Assembly: GCF_036226525.1 (NCBI RefSeq)
Contig: NZ_CP108487.1
Span: 4,836,001 to 4,900,000 of the forward strand
Origin: Kribbella sp. NBC_01245
GTDB lineage: Bacteria; Actinomycetota; Actinomycetes; Propionibacteriales; Kribbellaceae
Length of the DNA: 64,000 nucleotides
Direction: 5' to 3'
The notes under the pieces are model-generated. The model was not told the origin of the DNA and searched no databases. It was given only the letters and a program-made list of their open reading frames with translations. Positions 7,835 through 16,227 of this stretch are shown piece by piece. The translations under genes were made by a program, and so were the position numbers. How positions within the stretch are numbered: position 1 is the first letter of the stretch; every line of letters begins with the position of its first letter.

Positions 7835-8602
7835 GTGGAGGAGATTCGCTGGCCTGGTTCGCCAGTTGTCGCGGACGGCGTTTTGGAGCGCCGGTTCGAC
7901 CTAGTGCGGGACGGCGGCGTCGTACCGGGAGTTTTGTGGTTGCCGGAGCGGGGTGGGCAGGCGGCGCCGCTTGTGCTGATGGGACACGGTGGCAGCGGGC
8001 ATAAGCGGACAGATCGTCAGGTACGTATGGCCAGGTGGTTCGCGTGTACGGCGGGGATCGCGTCGGCGGCGATCGACGGGCCGTACCACGGCGACCGAGT
8101 GCCCGAGCCGGTCGAGAGTCGCGAATACCAGCAGCGAATGGCGGCCAGCGGCGTCGACGTGATCACGAACGGCATGGTCGACGACTGGTGCGCAACCGTC
8201 GACGCCCTTGCGCAGCTAGACGCCATCGATGCCGACCGCGTTGCGTACCTAGGCTTCTCGATGGGCACACGCTTCGGCTTGCCGTACGTCGCAGCCGCAG
8301 GCCCACGTTTGCGCTGCGCGGTGCTCGGCAAATACGGAATGCGCCAGCCGTCGGCAATGCCTGCAGGAGTGGATATGGCGCCACGCTTCACTCGGGAGGC
8401 GCCGAGGATCACCGTGCCGACGCTGTTCCACGTGCAATGGGATGACGAGCTCTTCGACCGCGCCGGCCAATTCGAGTTGTTCGAGCTACTCGGCTCGCCG
8501 GACAAGCAACTAATCGCCTTCCCCGGCGCACACCACACCACCACGCCCGCAGCCATCACCGCCTGGTCCAGCTTCGTCGCCCACCACCTCGCGAACGGGT
8601 GA
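7835..8602 (+). CDS. Alpha/beta hydrolase, dienelactone-hydrolase-like
   Basis: Cytoplasmic serine hydrolase of 255 aa. The oxyanion HGG motif is at 51-53 and the nucleophile elbow GFSMG carries Ser142. Candidate Asp is 203 or 204 and candidate His is 233 or 234, in AHHT. It has no signal peptide. GTG 7835 follows the oxidoreductase by 27 nt, so the two may form an operon in which oxidation is followed by ester or lactone hydrolysis; this is inference. A strong double hairpin follows the gene. Confidence 0.8.
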   Translation: MEEIRWPGSPVVADGVLERRFDLVRDGGVVPGVLWLPERGGQAAPLVLMGHGGSGHKRTDRQVRMARWFACTAGIASAAIDGPYHGDRVPEPVESREYQQRMAASGVDVITNGMVDDWCATVDALAQLDAIDADRVAYLGFSMGTRFGLPYVAAAGPRLRCAVLGKYGMRQPSAMPAGVDMAPRFTREAPRITVPTLFHVQWDDELFDRAGQFELFELLGSPDKQLIAFPGAHHTTTPAAITAWSSFVAHHLANG

Positions 8603-8605
8603 GAG

Positions 8606-8650
8606 GGTCCGTCCCGTGCGGTACGGGGTTTACACGGCACGGGACGGACC
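8606..8650 (+). terminator. Hairpin terminator after the hydrolase gene
   Basis: Perfect 14-bp arms, 8606-8619 and 8637-8650 (GGTCCGTCCCGTGC type), with a 17-nt loop, directly after the stop codon. There is no U-tract, as is usual for actinobacterial hairpins. Confidence 0.8.
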
Positions 8651-8653
8651 GAG

Positions 8654-8685
8654 CGGAACGATCCCGGGGGGAGGAGATCGTTCCG
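8654..8685. terminator. Second hairpin downstream, with purine-rich loop
   Basis: Arms CGGAACGATC (8654-8663) and GATCGTTCCG (8676-8685) enclose a 12-nt loop containing GGGGGGAGGA. It lies 3 nt after the first hairpin. It may back up termination or stop transcription from the opposite strand. Bases 8686-8797 hold nothing I can identify. Confidence 0.55.
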
Positions 8686-8797
8686 TCTTGCCGAAGATGT
8701 CACGCGAAGCAAGGGGCCGTCAGCAACAATTGCAGCTAGTTGCATCGCGTTGCCGGAAGCTGCAACGCATCGCATTCACTGCACGTCGAGACGGCCG

Positions 8798-9199
8798 TCA
8801 GACGCGCGAGAGGTGCAGCGCTACGGGCTGGTCGCTGCCGAGCCAGACCATCTCGCCGTACGACGAGTCGCTCCGGCGCATCCTCAGACCTGGTACGCCT
8901 TCGATCTCGCCCTCGTAGTCCTTGGCCGCCAGCTGCGACAGTACGACGGCCAGTTCCGGGCCGCCGCTCCACTCGAGGCGGGCGGCGTGCGAGTGGGTCT
9001 GCCACATGTCGACCCACTCGGCGGGGTCATCGGTGAACAACGACGTCCGCAGGTTCTCCGCCACCTGGCCGAGCAACGTGGCCGCTGGGGTCGCAGAGAC
9101 CCGGAGGCGTCTTCTCTCGTTGGCGGACAGCTCCTGGCTCTGCAGGATCTCCGGGTCAACACTGGCCAGACTCAAGTCAGTACGCTCCACTTGTCTCAT
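8798..9199 (-). CDS. Hypothetical protein
   Basis: Protein of about 133 aa that I do not recognise. It has no signal peptide or membrane segment; the composition is that of a soluble acidic protein. The C-terminal half (LRMRRSDSSYGEMVWLGSD) looks like a small mixed alpha/beta domain. ATG 9199 or the GTG one codon upstream could start it; no clear ribosome binding site is seen. It stands alone, tail-to-tail with the hydrolase gene and downstream of the secreted repeat protein. Confidence 0.55.
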   Translation of the reverse strand: MRQVERTDLSLASVDPEILQSQELSANERRRLRVSATPAATLLGQVAENLRTSLFTDDPAEWVDMWQTHSHAARLEWSGGPELAVVLSQLAAKDYEGEIEGVPGLRMRRSDSSYGEMVWLGSDQPVALHLSRV

Positions 9200-9245
9200 C
9201 ACGGACTACACAGTCGTGAGAACAGAATCGTGAAGCGGCGAGGCT

Positions 9246-9270
9246 GCCCGGCGCGCTCGACACGCCGGGC
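9246..9270 (-). terminator. Hairpin after the secreted repeat protein gene
   Basis: Arms GCCCGGCG (9246-9253) and CGCCGGGC (9263-9270) with a 9-nt loop lie about 20 nt beyond the minus-strand stop at 9291. Confidence 0.7.
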
Positions 9271-9290
9271 CGCACTCTGTCAGAACTCAA

Positions 9291-10796
9291 TCAGCTCGGG
9301 ACGATGATGTGGTCGGAGTAGTTCGACAGCACCACGTTCGAGCCGTCGGTCACCTCGACCCGGTAGAGCTGGTCCGAGCCCGGCGTCAGCCCGGTGTCGG
9401 TGAAGGTGAGCTGCTCCGTCCGCCACCACTCGGCGAAACCCGTCCAGGTGTGGACCAGCTGCCGGTTGGTACCGCGGAAGAGCTTGTACGTCAGCGTCGT
9501 GTCGTCCGCGTCGTACACCGTTCGCACGTTGACGCGGATGGACCCGCGCGCCACCCCGGAGACGAGCGGCTTGGTCGGTTTGGCCGGCGCCGCACCAGGG
9601 CCGGTCGGTACGAAGCGGGTGATGCCCTGCTGGCCGCCGCCGTTGACCTTCTTGAAGTCGCCGCCGACCCAGAGGTTGGTGCCGTCGGTCGTCATCGCGA
9701 GCGGGCCGACCTCGGTGGGCGGTCCGGCGTCGGTGTTCGGCGTCCAGGGACCGATCTTGCCGGTGAGCGGATCCTGCACCAGCAAAAAGCGATAACCCGC
9801 GCCTTCGGGGAAATTCCCCATGCTCGAGCAGTCGTGCGCGTGCGAGCCTTTGTAAAGCCAGCCATTGATGTATTCGATGGCCTCGGTCGCACCCAGGCAG
9901 GTGTTTCGCCAAACCAATTCACCGGTGCCGGTGTCAGCGGCCCAGGTGCCGTCGAAACACCCCCTTCCACTGCCGGCATTCGCGAAGAAGACGCGATTGC
10001 CGTGGGAGGTGATGTCGCGGACCCGGGAGGTGCAGCTCCAGGACGGCGCGGGCACGGCCTTCGCGGCGGCGAAGGAGCGGACGGTGCCGCTGACCGGGTC
10101 GAGGCTGACCACTGTGTTCGCCGCCACACCGTTCACCTTGCTGAAGGGGCCACCGGCGTACAGCTTGGTGCCGTCGTCGGTCACCTCCAGCGCGTAGACC
10201 TCGTTGTTGGCCTCCGGTGCCCAGGGCAACAAACTTCCGGTGTCGGCGGTGACGGCCGCGAGGCGGAGCCTGTCGACGTTGTTGACCAGGCTGAACGAAC
10301 CGCCAAGCCAGACGGTGTTGCCGCGCACCTCGATGGCCTTGACCCGCCAGGACGCCGACGGCTTCCACTGGTTGCTGAGGGCACCCGTTGCCGCGTCGAA
10401 GGCGGCCAGCTTCTTGCGGGTGACGCCGTTGACCGTGGTGAAGTCGCCACCGACGAAGATCCGCTTGCCATCGGCCGAGGCGGCGATCGAGTAGACCGCG
10501 TCGTTCAGCACCGGGTTGAAGCTCGTATCGAGGGCTCCGGTGACGGCGTCGAAACGCGCCAGGTACGTGCGGGCGACCTCGTTGGTCCCCGCGACGGAAC
10601 CCGGCGGACGGACCGAGGTGAACCGGCCGCCCGCATAAACCTTGCCGCCACTGACCGCCAGAATGCGGACATCGGCGTTCGTCTGCCAGATCGGCTGGGC
10701 GACAGCCGTCAGCGACGCACCGGTGCCCTGGGCCGGGATCGACGGCAGCAGTGCCGCGCCCAGGACTCCGAGCACGGCAAAGCAGACTTTCCTCAC
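9291..10796 (-). CDS. Secreted beta-propeller-like repeat protein with C-terminal Fn3-like domain
   Basis: Exported 501-aa protein. GTG 10796, with GGGGG ahead of it, opens a signal peptide (VRKVCFAVLGVLGAALLPSIPA, cleavage near AQG). The body has at least five repeats of the form G-x-x-hydrophobic-hydrophobic-x-GG-x-F-x-x-V-N-G-V followed by LAAFDAATG-like segments, resembling delta-60 or PQQ-type propeller blades. The last ~100 residues look like a fibronectin type III-like domain. No catalytic motif is seen. A surface-binding or structural role is likely. It has its own terminator and is monocistronic. Confidence 0.75.
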   Translation of the reverse strand: MRKVCFAVLGVLGAALLPSIPAQGTGASLTAVAQPIWQTNADVRILAVSGGKVYAGGRFTSVRPPGSVAGTNEVARTYLARFDAVTGALDTSFNPVLNDAVYSIAASADGKRIFVGGDFTTVNGVTRKKLAAFDAATGALSNQWKPSASWRVKAIEVRGNTVWLGGSFSLVNNVDRLRLAAVTADTGSLLPWAPEANNEVYALEVTDDGTKLYAGGPFSKVNGVAANTVVSLDPVSGTVRSFAAAKAVPAPSWSCTSRVRDITSHGNRVFFANAGSGRGCFDGTWAADTGTGELVWRNTCLGATEAIEYINGWLYKGSHAHDCSSMGNFPEGAGYRFLLVQDPLTGKIGPWTPNTDAGPPTEVGPLAMTTDGTNLWVGGDFKKVNGGGQQGITRFVPTGPGAAPAKPTKPLVSGVARGSIRVNVRTVYDADDTTLTYKLFRGTNRQLVHTWTGFAEWWRTEQLTFTDTGLTPGSDQLYRVEVTDGSNVVLSNYSDHIIVPS

Positions 10797-10919
10797 GCAA
10801 AACCCCCACAGATCAGTGGCCGAATCCCCCGGGGCACTAGAGCACGGAAACCGCCGTCCGCACAATGACGGTTACCAAAACTTTGCCCAACGAACCTGAG
10901 CGGCAGGCATCATGGGCGC

Positions 10920-11276
10920 GTGCTTGACGCAGACGACGTACGCCGGATCGCCCTCTCGCTACCGCAGACGACCGAGAAGGAGCGGTGGAACCATCCGACG
11001 TTCGATGTGGCCGGCCGGATGTTCGTCACCGTGCCGGATGACCAGACGTCGTTCGCGGTGCGTTGTCCCCGGCTCGAACGCAACGAGCTGATCGCGGCCG
11101 AGCCGGAGAAGTTCTGGGTACCGCCGCACGAGGCCGGCTCGTCCTGGGTTCGCGCCCGTCTCGATGCGCTGGAGGATCTCGACGAGCTGTACGACATCCT
11201 CGTCGACTCGTGGAAACAGGCCGCGCCCCCGGCCCTGGCGGACGAAGAACTCCCGCCAGGGCCCGGACGCCGCTAA
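10920..11276 (+). CDS. MmcQ/YjbR family protein
   Basis: Small cytoplasmic protein of 118 aa. It matches the MmcQ/YjbR fold (CyaY-like double wing): N-terminal DVRRIALSLPQTTEKERWNHPTFDVAGRMFVTV and C-terminal WVRARLDALEDLDELYDILVDSWKQAAP. Members have been proposed to bind DNA, but function is poorly defined. The GTG at 10920 starts the frame. It is convergent with the DHFR-like gene, leaving only 15 nt between the stops. Confidence 0.8.
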   Translation: MLDADDVRRIALSLPQTTEKERWNHPTFDVAGRMFVTVPDDQTSFAVRCPRLERNELIAAEPEKFWVPPHEAGSSWVRARLDALEDLDELYDILVDSWKQAAPPALADEELPPGPGRR

Positions 11277-11291
11277 GACCTACTGGGGGAC

Positions 11292-11939
11292 CTACGACTG
11301 GGGGACGACGGCGTACTGGGCGACGAAGTTCTCCGAGCCCTCGAACGTACGAACGCCCTGCAGCTTGAGCGGGGAGACCGTGCCGGCGGGGAACGGCACC
11401 ACTCCATCCGGCCGCTGCACGCCGACCATGCCGACGGGAGCGACCGTACCGGCCTCGAACATCGGCGTACCCTCGCCGAGCACCACCGGCCCGTACATCA
11501 AGTGGATCTCGTCGACCAGGCCCGCGGCCAGCAGGTCATGCCAGAGCGTGCGACTGCCGAACATGATGATGTCGCCGCCCTCCTCGGCCTTCAGCTCCGC
11601 GATCCGCTTGCGGGCGTCCGCCCGGGCGACGACCTCGGTGTCGGCCCAAGGCGCGGCCGCGGTCAGGGTGTCCGACACCACGACCCTCTCGATCGTGTTG
11701 TTGATCCGCGAGATCGCCCGCAACACCTCCGGCGCCTCCTCATCGGCGGCCACGTCCGGCCAGAAGCCGAGGAAGTCCGTGTACGTCTTGCGGCCGAGCA
11801 GCAACGTGGACGCGGCCTGCAACCGCTCGAGGTTGTGGTCGTTGAACGCGTCGCCCATGGGCAGGGCCATCACGTCGAAGTCCTTGCCCTCGAAGTAGCC
11901 GTCCAGGGAAACGATGGCGGTGACGATCAGCTTGCGCAT
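11292..11939 (-). CDS. Dihydrofolate reductase family protein (RibD C-terminal fold)
   Basis: Cytoplasmic 215-aa protein with the DHFR/RibD-C fold: N-terminal [34 protein letters not shown] in the middle, and [18 protein letters not shown] near the end. Such proteins bind NADPH, but most are not folate enzymes. ATG 11939 has GAGGAG upstream. It lies 81 nt after an ECF sigma factor gene on the same strand and may be in its regulon. It is one of three related proteins in the window. Confidence 0.8.
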   Translation of the reverse strand: MRKLIVTAIVSLDGYFEGKDFDVMALPMGDAFNDHNLERLQAASTLLLGRKTYTDFLGFWPDVAADEEAPEVLRAISRINNTIERVVVSDTLTAAAPWADTEVVARADARKRIAELKAEEGGDIIMFGSRTLWHDLLAAGLVDEIHLMYGPVVLGEGTPMFEAGTVAPVGMVGVQRPDGVVPFPAGTVSPLKLQGVRTFEGSENFVAQYAVVPQS

Positions 11940-12020
11940 CTCGGGTGCTCCTCTCGATGGCGTGCGTTCGTTCGCACGCTCTTATTCAGGTAGAGACGAG
12001 GAGTCGCCCGGATTCATCGG

Positions 12021-12992
12021 TCAGTCCGAAAATTCTTCCGGCAGGCCGTAGCGCGCGAGCATCGCCGGATCGATGAAGGACGCCAGCCAGCTGATCCGGC
12101 CGTCGCGAATGCTCAACACGGTGACGCCTGTGAGCGCGAACCGGCCGGCCTCGTTTCGCATGTAGCAGACCAGCGCGGGCTGCCCGTTCGCCCAGATCGG
12201 CCGCACTCGCCAAGGCGCGACGAACATCCGCTCGGTCAGGAACGCCCCGACGTTCGCGCGGCCCTCGAACCAGGCCGGCAGCGGCGGCATCGTGAACTTC
12301 GCGTCCTCTGTCAGCAGCGCCAGCAAGGCGTCGACGTCAGCCTTGTGCCAGGCCGACACCAGCGCCTCGACCAACTCGCGTTGTGCCGCCGCGCCAAGGG
12401 CCGCCACCTCGGCCTGCTGGGACACCGGCGGCACCCGCTCCTCGACGGTCTTACGCGCCCGCTGCAACGCCGAGTTCACCGATGCGGGCGTGGTGTCGAG
12501 GATGTCGGCCACCTCGGCGGCGGAATACTCCAGCACCTCGCGAAGAATCAGGACGGCCCGCTGGTTGGCCGGGAGGTGCTGCAGCGCCGCGACGAACGCC
12601 AGCTCCACCGACTCCCTTTGCGCGAGCGGATCGTCTACGTCGTCCAGCCAAGGCTCGATCCAGACCTCTCCGGGTACGACGTCGCCGAGGTCCGCGGTCT
12701 GCGTGAACGCCGGGCCGTGGTCGGGCGAGAGCATTCGCGGCGGGCGTTTCGCGCTCAGTCGCAGGCAGGCGTTGGTGCAGATCCGGTAGAGCCAGGTGCG
12801 CAACGAACTGCGGCCCTCGAAACCACCGAAGGCCTTCCACGCGCTGAGCAGGGTCTCCTGGACGGCGTCCTCGGCGTCGTACATCGAGCCGAGCATCCGA
12901 TAGCTGTGCGCCGTCAGCTCCCGGCGATGTCCCGCGACCAGTTGCTCAAACGCCGCCGCGTCGCCACCTCGCGCCGCCTCCACCAGGTCCAT
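12021..12992 (-). CDS. ECF RNA polymerase sigma factor with C-terminal SnoaL-like domain
   Basis: Extracytoplasmic-function sigma factor of 323 aa. Region 2 is at about residues 5-75 (FEQLVAGHRRELTAHSYRMLGSMYDAEDAVQET) and region 4 at about 130-185 (LPANQRAVLILREVLEYSAAEVADILDTTPASVNSALQRAR). A SnoaL-like C-terminal domain follows from about 205, as in the ECF41-like and TIGR02960 groups, where it replaces an anti-sigma factor and tunes activity. No anti-sigma gene is adjacent, which agrees. ATG 12992 is 53 bp from the divergent ChrB-N gene. Confidence 0.85.
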   Translation of the reverse strand: MDLVEAARGGDAAAFEQLVAGHRRELTAHSYRMLGSMYDAEDAVQETLLSAWKAFGGFEGRSSLRTWLYRICTNACLRLSAKRPPRMLSPDHGPAFTQTADLGDVVPGEVWIEPWLDDVDDPLAQRESVELAFVAALQHLPANQRAVLILREVLEYSAAEVADILDTTPASVNSALQRARKTVEERVPPVSQQAEVAALGAAAQRELVEALVSAWHKADVDALLALLTEDAKFTMPPLPAWFEGRANVGAFLTERMFVAPWRVRPIWANGQPALVCYMRNEAGRFALTGVTVLSIRDGRISWLASFIDPAMLARYGLPEEFSD

Positions 12993-13019
12993 ACCGCGAC
13001 CCTAGTACTCCCGCGGGTG

Positions 13020-13038
13020 ATGTAGCAGGTGTTACATT
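13020..13038. promoter_or_regulatory. Inverted repeat in the sigma factor/ChrB intergenic region
   Basis: ATGTA (13020-13024) and TACAT (13033-13037) are separated by 8 nt within a 53-bp divergent region. TACATT (13033-13038) could be a -10 box for a leaderless transcript at GTG 13046. It could be an operator for the ChrB-like protein, but the symmetry is short. Confidence 0.35.
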
Positions 13039-13045
13039 TCTGGAT

Positions 13046-13588
13046 GTGACTACCCGGTGGATCGTCTTGCTCGTACGACTGCCCGCAGGCCCGTCTCGTC
13101 ATCGCGTGGCGGTGTGGCGGGAGCTTCGCCGGATCGGCGCGCTCTCGCTGGGGCAAGGGTCCTGGGCGGTGCCGGACGTGCCGGTCTTCGCCGCGGGACT
13201 CGCGCGCGCGACTGAGCTCGCGACTCGCGCTGAGGGCGAGGTGGTGACGCTGGAGGCAGCGGGTCGTACGGCGGCGGACTCCCGGCGGCTGGAGGAGCTC
13301 TTCGCGGCCGCCCGTCGGGAGGACTGGACGGAGTTCTTGGCCGACTGCGGCAAGTTCGAGGCGGAGTTGGCGAAGGAGATCCGGCAGGCCAAGTTCACTC
13401 TGGCGGAGCTCGAAGAGGAGGAGCAGTCGCTCGAACGGCTCCGCCGCTGGCATCGCGACCTGACCGCCCGAGACGTCTTCGGCACGCCAGAGGCTGCACA
13501 GGCTTCGCAGCGACTTGCTTCCTGTGCAACCGCGTGCGAGGACTATGCCGAACGTGTGATCGCCGCACTCCACGGCACGGACGTTTGA
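13046..13588 (+). CDS. ChrB N-terminal domain protein
   Basis: Protein of 180 aa matching the N-terminal domain of ChrB, the regulator of chromate resistance: WIVLLVRLPAGPSRHRVAVWRELRRIGAL and GSWAVPDVP at the start, then a helical acidic segment (LAELEEEEQSLERLRRWHRDL). The C-terminal catalytic-like half of full ChrB is absent. It is coupled to an MFS gene by a TGATG overlap rather than to a ChrA transporter. The regulatory reading rests on the family; a chromate role is not shown by the sequence. Confidence 0.75.
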   Translation: MTTRWIVLLVRLPAGPSRHRVAVWRELRRIGALSLGQGSWAVPDVPVFAAGLARATELATRAEGEVVTLEAAGRTAADSRRLEELFAAARREDWTEFLADCGKFEAELAKEIRQAKFTLAELEEEEQSLERLRRWHRDLTARDVFGTPEAAQASQRLASCATACEDYAERVIAALHGTDV

Positions 13589-14766
13589 TGTCTACCAAGC
13601 GGCAGATGTGGCCTTTGTACGCCGCAGGCTTCACGACCGCCTTCGGCGCGCACGGGATCGCGGCAAGCCTTGGAGCGTCTGGCGATGCCGTTACCTCTCT
13701 GCTGGTTCTCGGTGGACTACTAGCGCTGTACGACGGTGCTGAGGTCGTACTGAAGCCACTGTTCGGCACACTCGCTGATCGGGTTGGTGCGCGTCCTGTG
13801 CTCTTGGGAGGCCTAGTCGCGTTCGCAGCGGCCTCGGCGCTCTATGCGTTGGCGGACAGCCCTGGCTGGTTATGGGCGGCACGGCTCGGGCAAGGCGCTG
13901 CAGCCTCTGCCTTCTCCCCCTCGGCCTCTGCGTTGGTAGCAAGGCTCAACCCCACTGCCAAGCACGGTAGAGCCTTTGGCAGCTACGGGTTCTACAAGAG
14001 CATCGGCTACACCCTTGGCCCGTTGCTTGGCGGCGTACTCGTGTGGGCCGGCGGACTGCGGTTGTTGTTCGCCGTGATGGCTGTACTGGGCGTGGCGGTC
14101 GCTGTCTGGGCGTTGTTGGCTGTGCCGGCTGTGGCGCCTTTGCCCCGGTCGCGGCAGACGGTGGTCGACCTGGCCCGGCGGCTGGCCGAGCCGGCGTTCT
14201 GGCAGCCGACTGCGGCCCTTGCCGGTGCTACCGCCGCGTTGTCGGTGGGCGTCGGCTTCCTCCCGGTCTCGGGCGCGATCGCGGGTCTCGGCGCCATCGC
14301 GACCGGCGCGGCCGTCTCGGTATTGGCCGCGACCGCCGCGTTCGTCCAACCACAAGCCGGCCGAGCTCTCGACAGCGGACGGCTCACCACTCGCGCCGGG
14401 CTGACGATCGGCCTACTGGTGACCGCTGCCGGATTGGCCTTCGCGATGGTGCCGGGATTGCCGGGCATCCTGGCGGCCGCCGTACTGATCGGAACCGGCA
14501 CCGGCCTGATCACGCCGCTGGGCTTCGCCGCCCTGGCCACCTCGGCACCACCGGAACGCCTCGGCCAGACGATGGGCTCCGCCGAACTCGGTCGCGAACT
14601 CGGCGACGCGGGCGGCCCACTCCTCGTCGCAGCCATCGCGACCGTGACCACTCTCGCCTTCGGATTCGCCGCTCTCGCCTTGTTGCTGGCGGTTTTCCCC
14701 GTCGTCTTGCTCGTCGTACGACGTGGCGCATCGCGCGATCCGGAAAATGTCGGAGGCGAGCTCTAG
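13588..14766 (+). CDS. MFS transporter
   Basis: Inner-membrane 12-helix major facilitator of 392 aa. The motif A region reads FGTLADRVGARPVLLGG between helices 2 and 3, and its counterpart after helix 4 is ARLNPTAKHGRAFGSYGFYKSIG. ATG 13588 overlaps the stop of the ChrB-N gene (TGATG), so translation is coupled. Substrate unknown; the pairing suggests export of an anion or drug sensed by the ChrB-like protein. The C-terminal tail is short and basic. Confidence 0.85.
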   Translation: MSTKRQMWPLYAAGFTTAFGAHGIAASLGASGDAVTSLLVLGGLLALYDGAEVVLKPLFGTLADRVGARPVLLGGLVAFAAASALYALADSPGWLWAARLGQGAAASAFSPSASALVARLNPTAKHGRAFGSYGFYKSIGYTLGPLLGGVLVWAGGLRLLFAVMAVLGVAVAVWALLAVPAVAPLPRSRQTVVDLARRLAEPAFWQPTAALAGATAALSVGVGFLPVSGAIAGLGAIATGAAVSVLAATAAFVQPQAGRALDSGRLTTRAGLTIGLLVTAAGLAFAMVPGLPGILAAAVLIGTGTGLITPLGFAALATSAPPERLGQTMGSAELGRELGDAGGPLLVAAIATVTTLAFGFAALALLLAVFPVVLLVVRRGASRDPENVGGEL

Positions 14767-14777
14767 GGTCCTCGACC

Positions 14778-15401
14778 ATGGACTTCCTGCAGAGCACCCG
14801 CGAGTCGTACGACGCCATGGCACCGGCTTATGCCGAGGCCCATACCGGTTTGTCCGAGCAGCCTTTGGACCGCGCGCTGATGGCGGCGTTCGCGGAGCTG
14901 GTGCCGGCCGGGCCGATCGCCGAGCTGGGGTCGGGTCCGGGGCAGACGACGGCCCATCTGCGGGAGCTCGAGCTGGATGTGTTCGGGATCGACCTGTCGC
15001 CTCAGATGGTCGAGATCGCGCGGGCGAGGAATCCGGGCGTGCGGTTCGAGGTGGGATCGATGACCGCGATCGACGAGCCGGACGAGTCGTTGGCGGGGAT
15101 CGTCTCGTGGTTCGCGCTGATGCACATCCCGCCTTCGGAATTGCCCGGCGTCTTCGCGGAGATGCGCCGGGTGCTGAAACCGGGAGGCCAGATCGCGATC
15201 GCAACGCTCGCCGGGGACGAGCTCGTCCGTCGTACCGAGGCATTCGGGCAGGAGATCGAGCTGGAGTACTACATGCGTGGCGTGGAGACCGTCGCGACGG
15301 CGATGAGCGAGGCCGGCCTGGTCCCCCACACCCGAGTGAGCCGGGATCCGGCCGGAGAGGAGCGATATCCGCGTACCTACATACTTGCCGGCCGCCCCTA
15401 G
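14778..15401 (+). CDS. Class I SAM-dependent methyltransferase
   Basis: Cytoplasmic methyltransferase of 207 aa with a Rossmann-like SAM fold. Motif I is AELGSGPGQTTAHL, motif II GIDLSPQMVEIARA, motif III near GIVSWFALMHIPP, and the post-motif RVLKPGGQIAIATL. ATG 14778 begins the conserved part; the frame is open further upstream, but that segment lies inside the MFS gene. It starts 11 nt after the MFS stop and could be part of that operon. Substrate unknown. Confidence 0.85.
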   Translation: MDFLQSTRESYDAMAPAYAEAHTGLSEQPLDRALMAAFAELVPAGPIAELGSGPGQTTAHLRELELDVFGIDLSPQMVEIARARNPGVRFEVGSMTAIDEPDESLAGIVSWFALMHIPPSELPGVFAEMRRVLKPGGQIAIATLAGDELVRRTEAFGQEIELEYYMRGVETVATAMSEAGLVPHTRVSRDPAGEERYPRTYILAGRP

Positions 15402-15404
15402 CTG

Positions 15405-16103
15405 TCAGTGCGCCGGGAGGTTGCGGGTGTCGATTACTTGTTGGGCGACGTCGCGGAGTTTGGTGTTGGTGTCCTGGGAGTAGCGCTTGAGGATGGCGAA
15501 GGCGCGATCCCCGTCGACGTCGAACTTGATCATCAGGATGCCCATCGCCTGCCCGACCAGCTTGCGGGCGTCGACCGCCTGCGTCATGGACTCGTCGTGC
15601 CGGGCGTGCGCGACGGCGACCGAGGCGTGCCGGGCGAGGATGTGGGCGATGGCCAGATCGTCGTCGCCGAACGCGTTCGGCTCGGTGCTGAACAGGCTGA
15701 GTACGCCGACGGTCTGTTCGCCGATCGCGAGTGGCATGTGCAGCACGCTGCCGAGGCCGAGCGCGCGCGCCTTAGCGGCCCATTCCGGCCAGCGGGTGTC
15801 GGTGCCGGTATCGCGCACGCCGATGATGATCTGCTCGCCGAGGGAATCGAGCAGCGGCCCGTCACCGGCGTCGAGCTGGAACCGGTAGAGCTTTTCGATC
15901 AGCGGATCCGTGACCGCGCCGATCTCGGCCCGGCCACCGCGCGCCGCGAGGACCAGCCCGGCGTACGTGCAGCTGACGGCCCGCAGAGCGAACTGCAGAA
16001 CCGCGTCGACCGTCTCCTCCACGGAGGGCGCGTCATGCAACTCCACGGCCAACTCCGCGAACGTGCGAGCCACCAAGGGCTCGTCGGGGTTGAACTCCAC
16101 CAT
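15405..16103 (-). CDS. GAF and ANTAR domain regulator
   Basis: 232-aa relative of the protein at 125-898. GAF spans about residues 15-165 and ANTAR about 178-230 (GQAMGILMIKFDVDGDRAFAILKRYSQDTNTKL). Expected role: sensor-coupled RNA antitermination. ATG 16103 was chosen with GGAG 7 nt upstream; a GTG one codon earlier is possible. It is convergent with the methyltransferase, 3 nt apart, and divergent from the second methyltransferase. The near identity of the ILKRYSQD-NTKLRDVA segment in both ANTAR proteins suggests they recognise similar RNA. Confidence 0.85.
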   Translation of the reverse strand: MVEFNPDEPLVARTFAELAVELHDAPSVEETVDAVLQFALRAVSCTYAGLVLAARGGRAEIGAVTDPLIEKLYRFQLDAGDGPLLDSLGEQIIIGVRDTGTDTRWPEWAAKARALGLGSVLHMPLAIGEQTVGVLSLFSTEPNAFGDDDLAIAHILARHASVAVAHARHDESMTQAVDARKLVGQAMGILMIKFDVDGDRAFAILKRYSQDTNTKLRDVAQQVIDTRNLPAH

Positions 16104-16227
16104 CACCCGGCTCCAGACCTGCGTCACCCAAAAGCCACCCGCGCCAGTGGAGTGGTGCCCGATTTCTACCACGCCAAGCAACCGCCAAACCCCCTGGGCC
16201 TCGGCAGTAGCCGGTGCGGCGACCACA

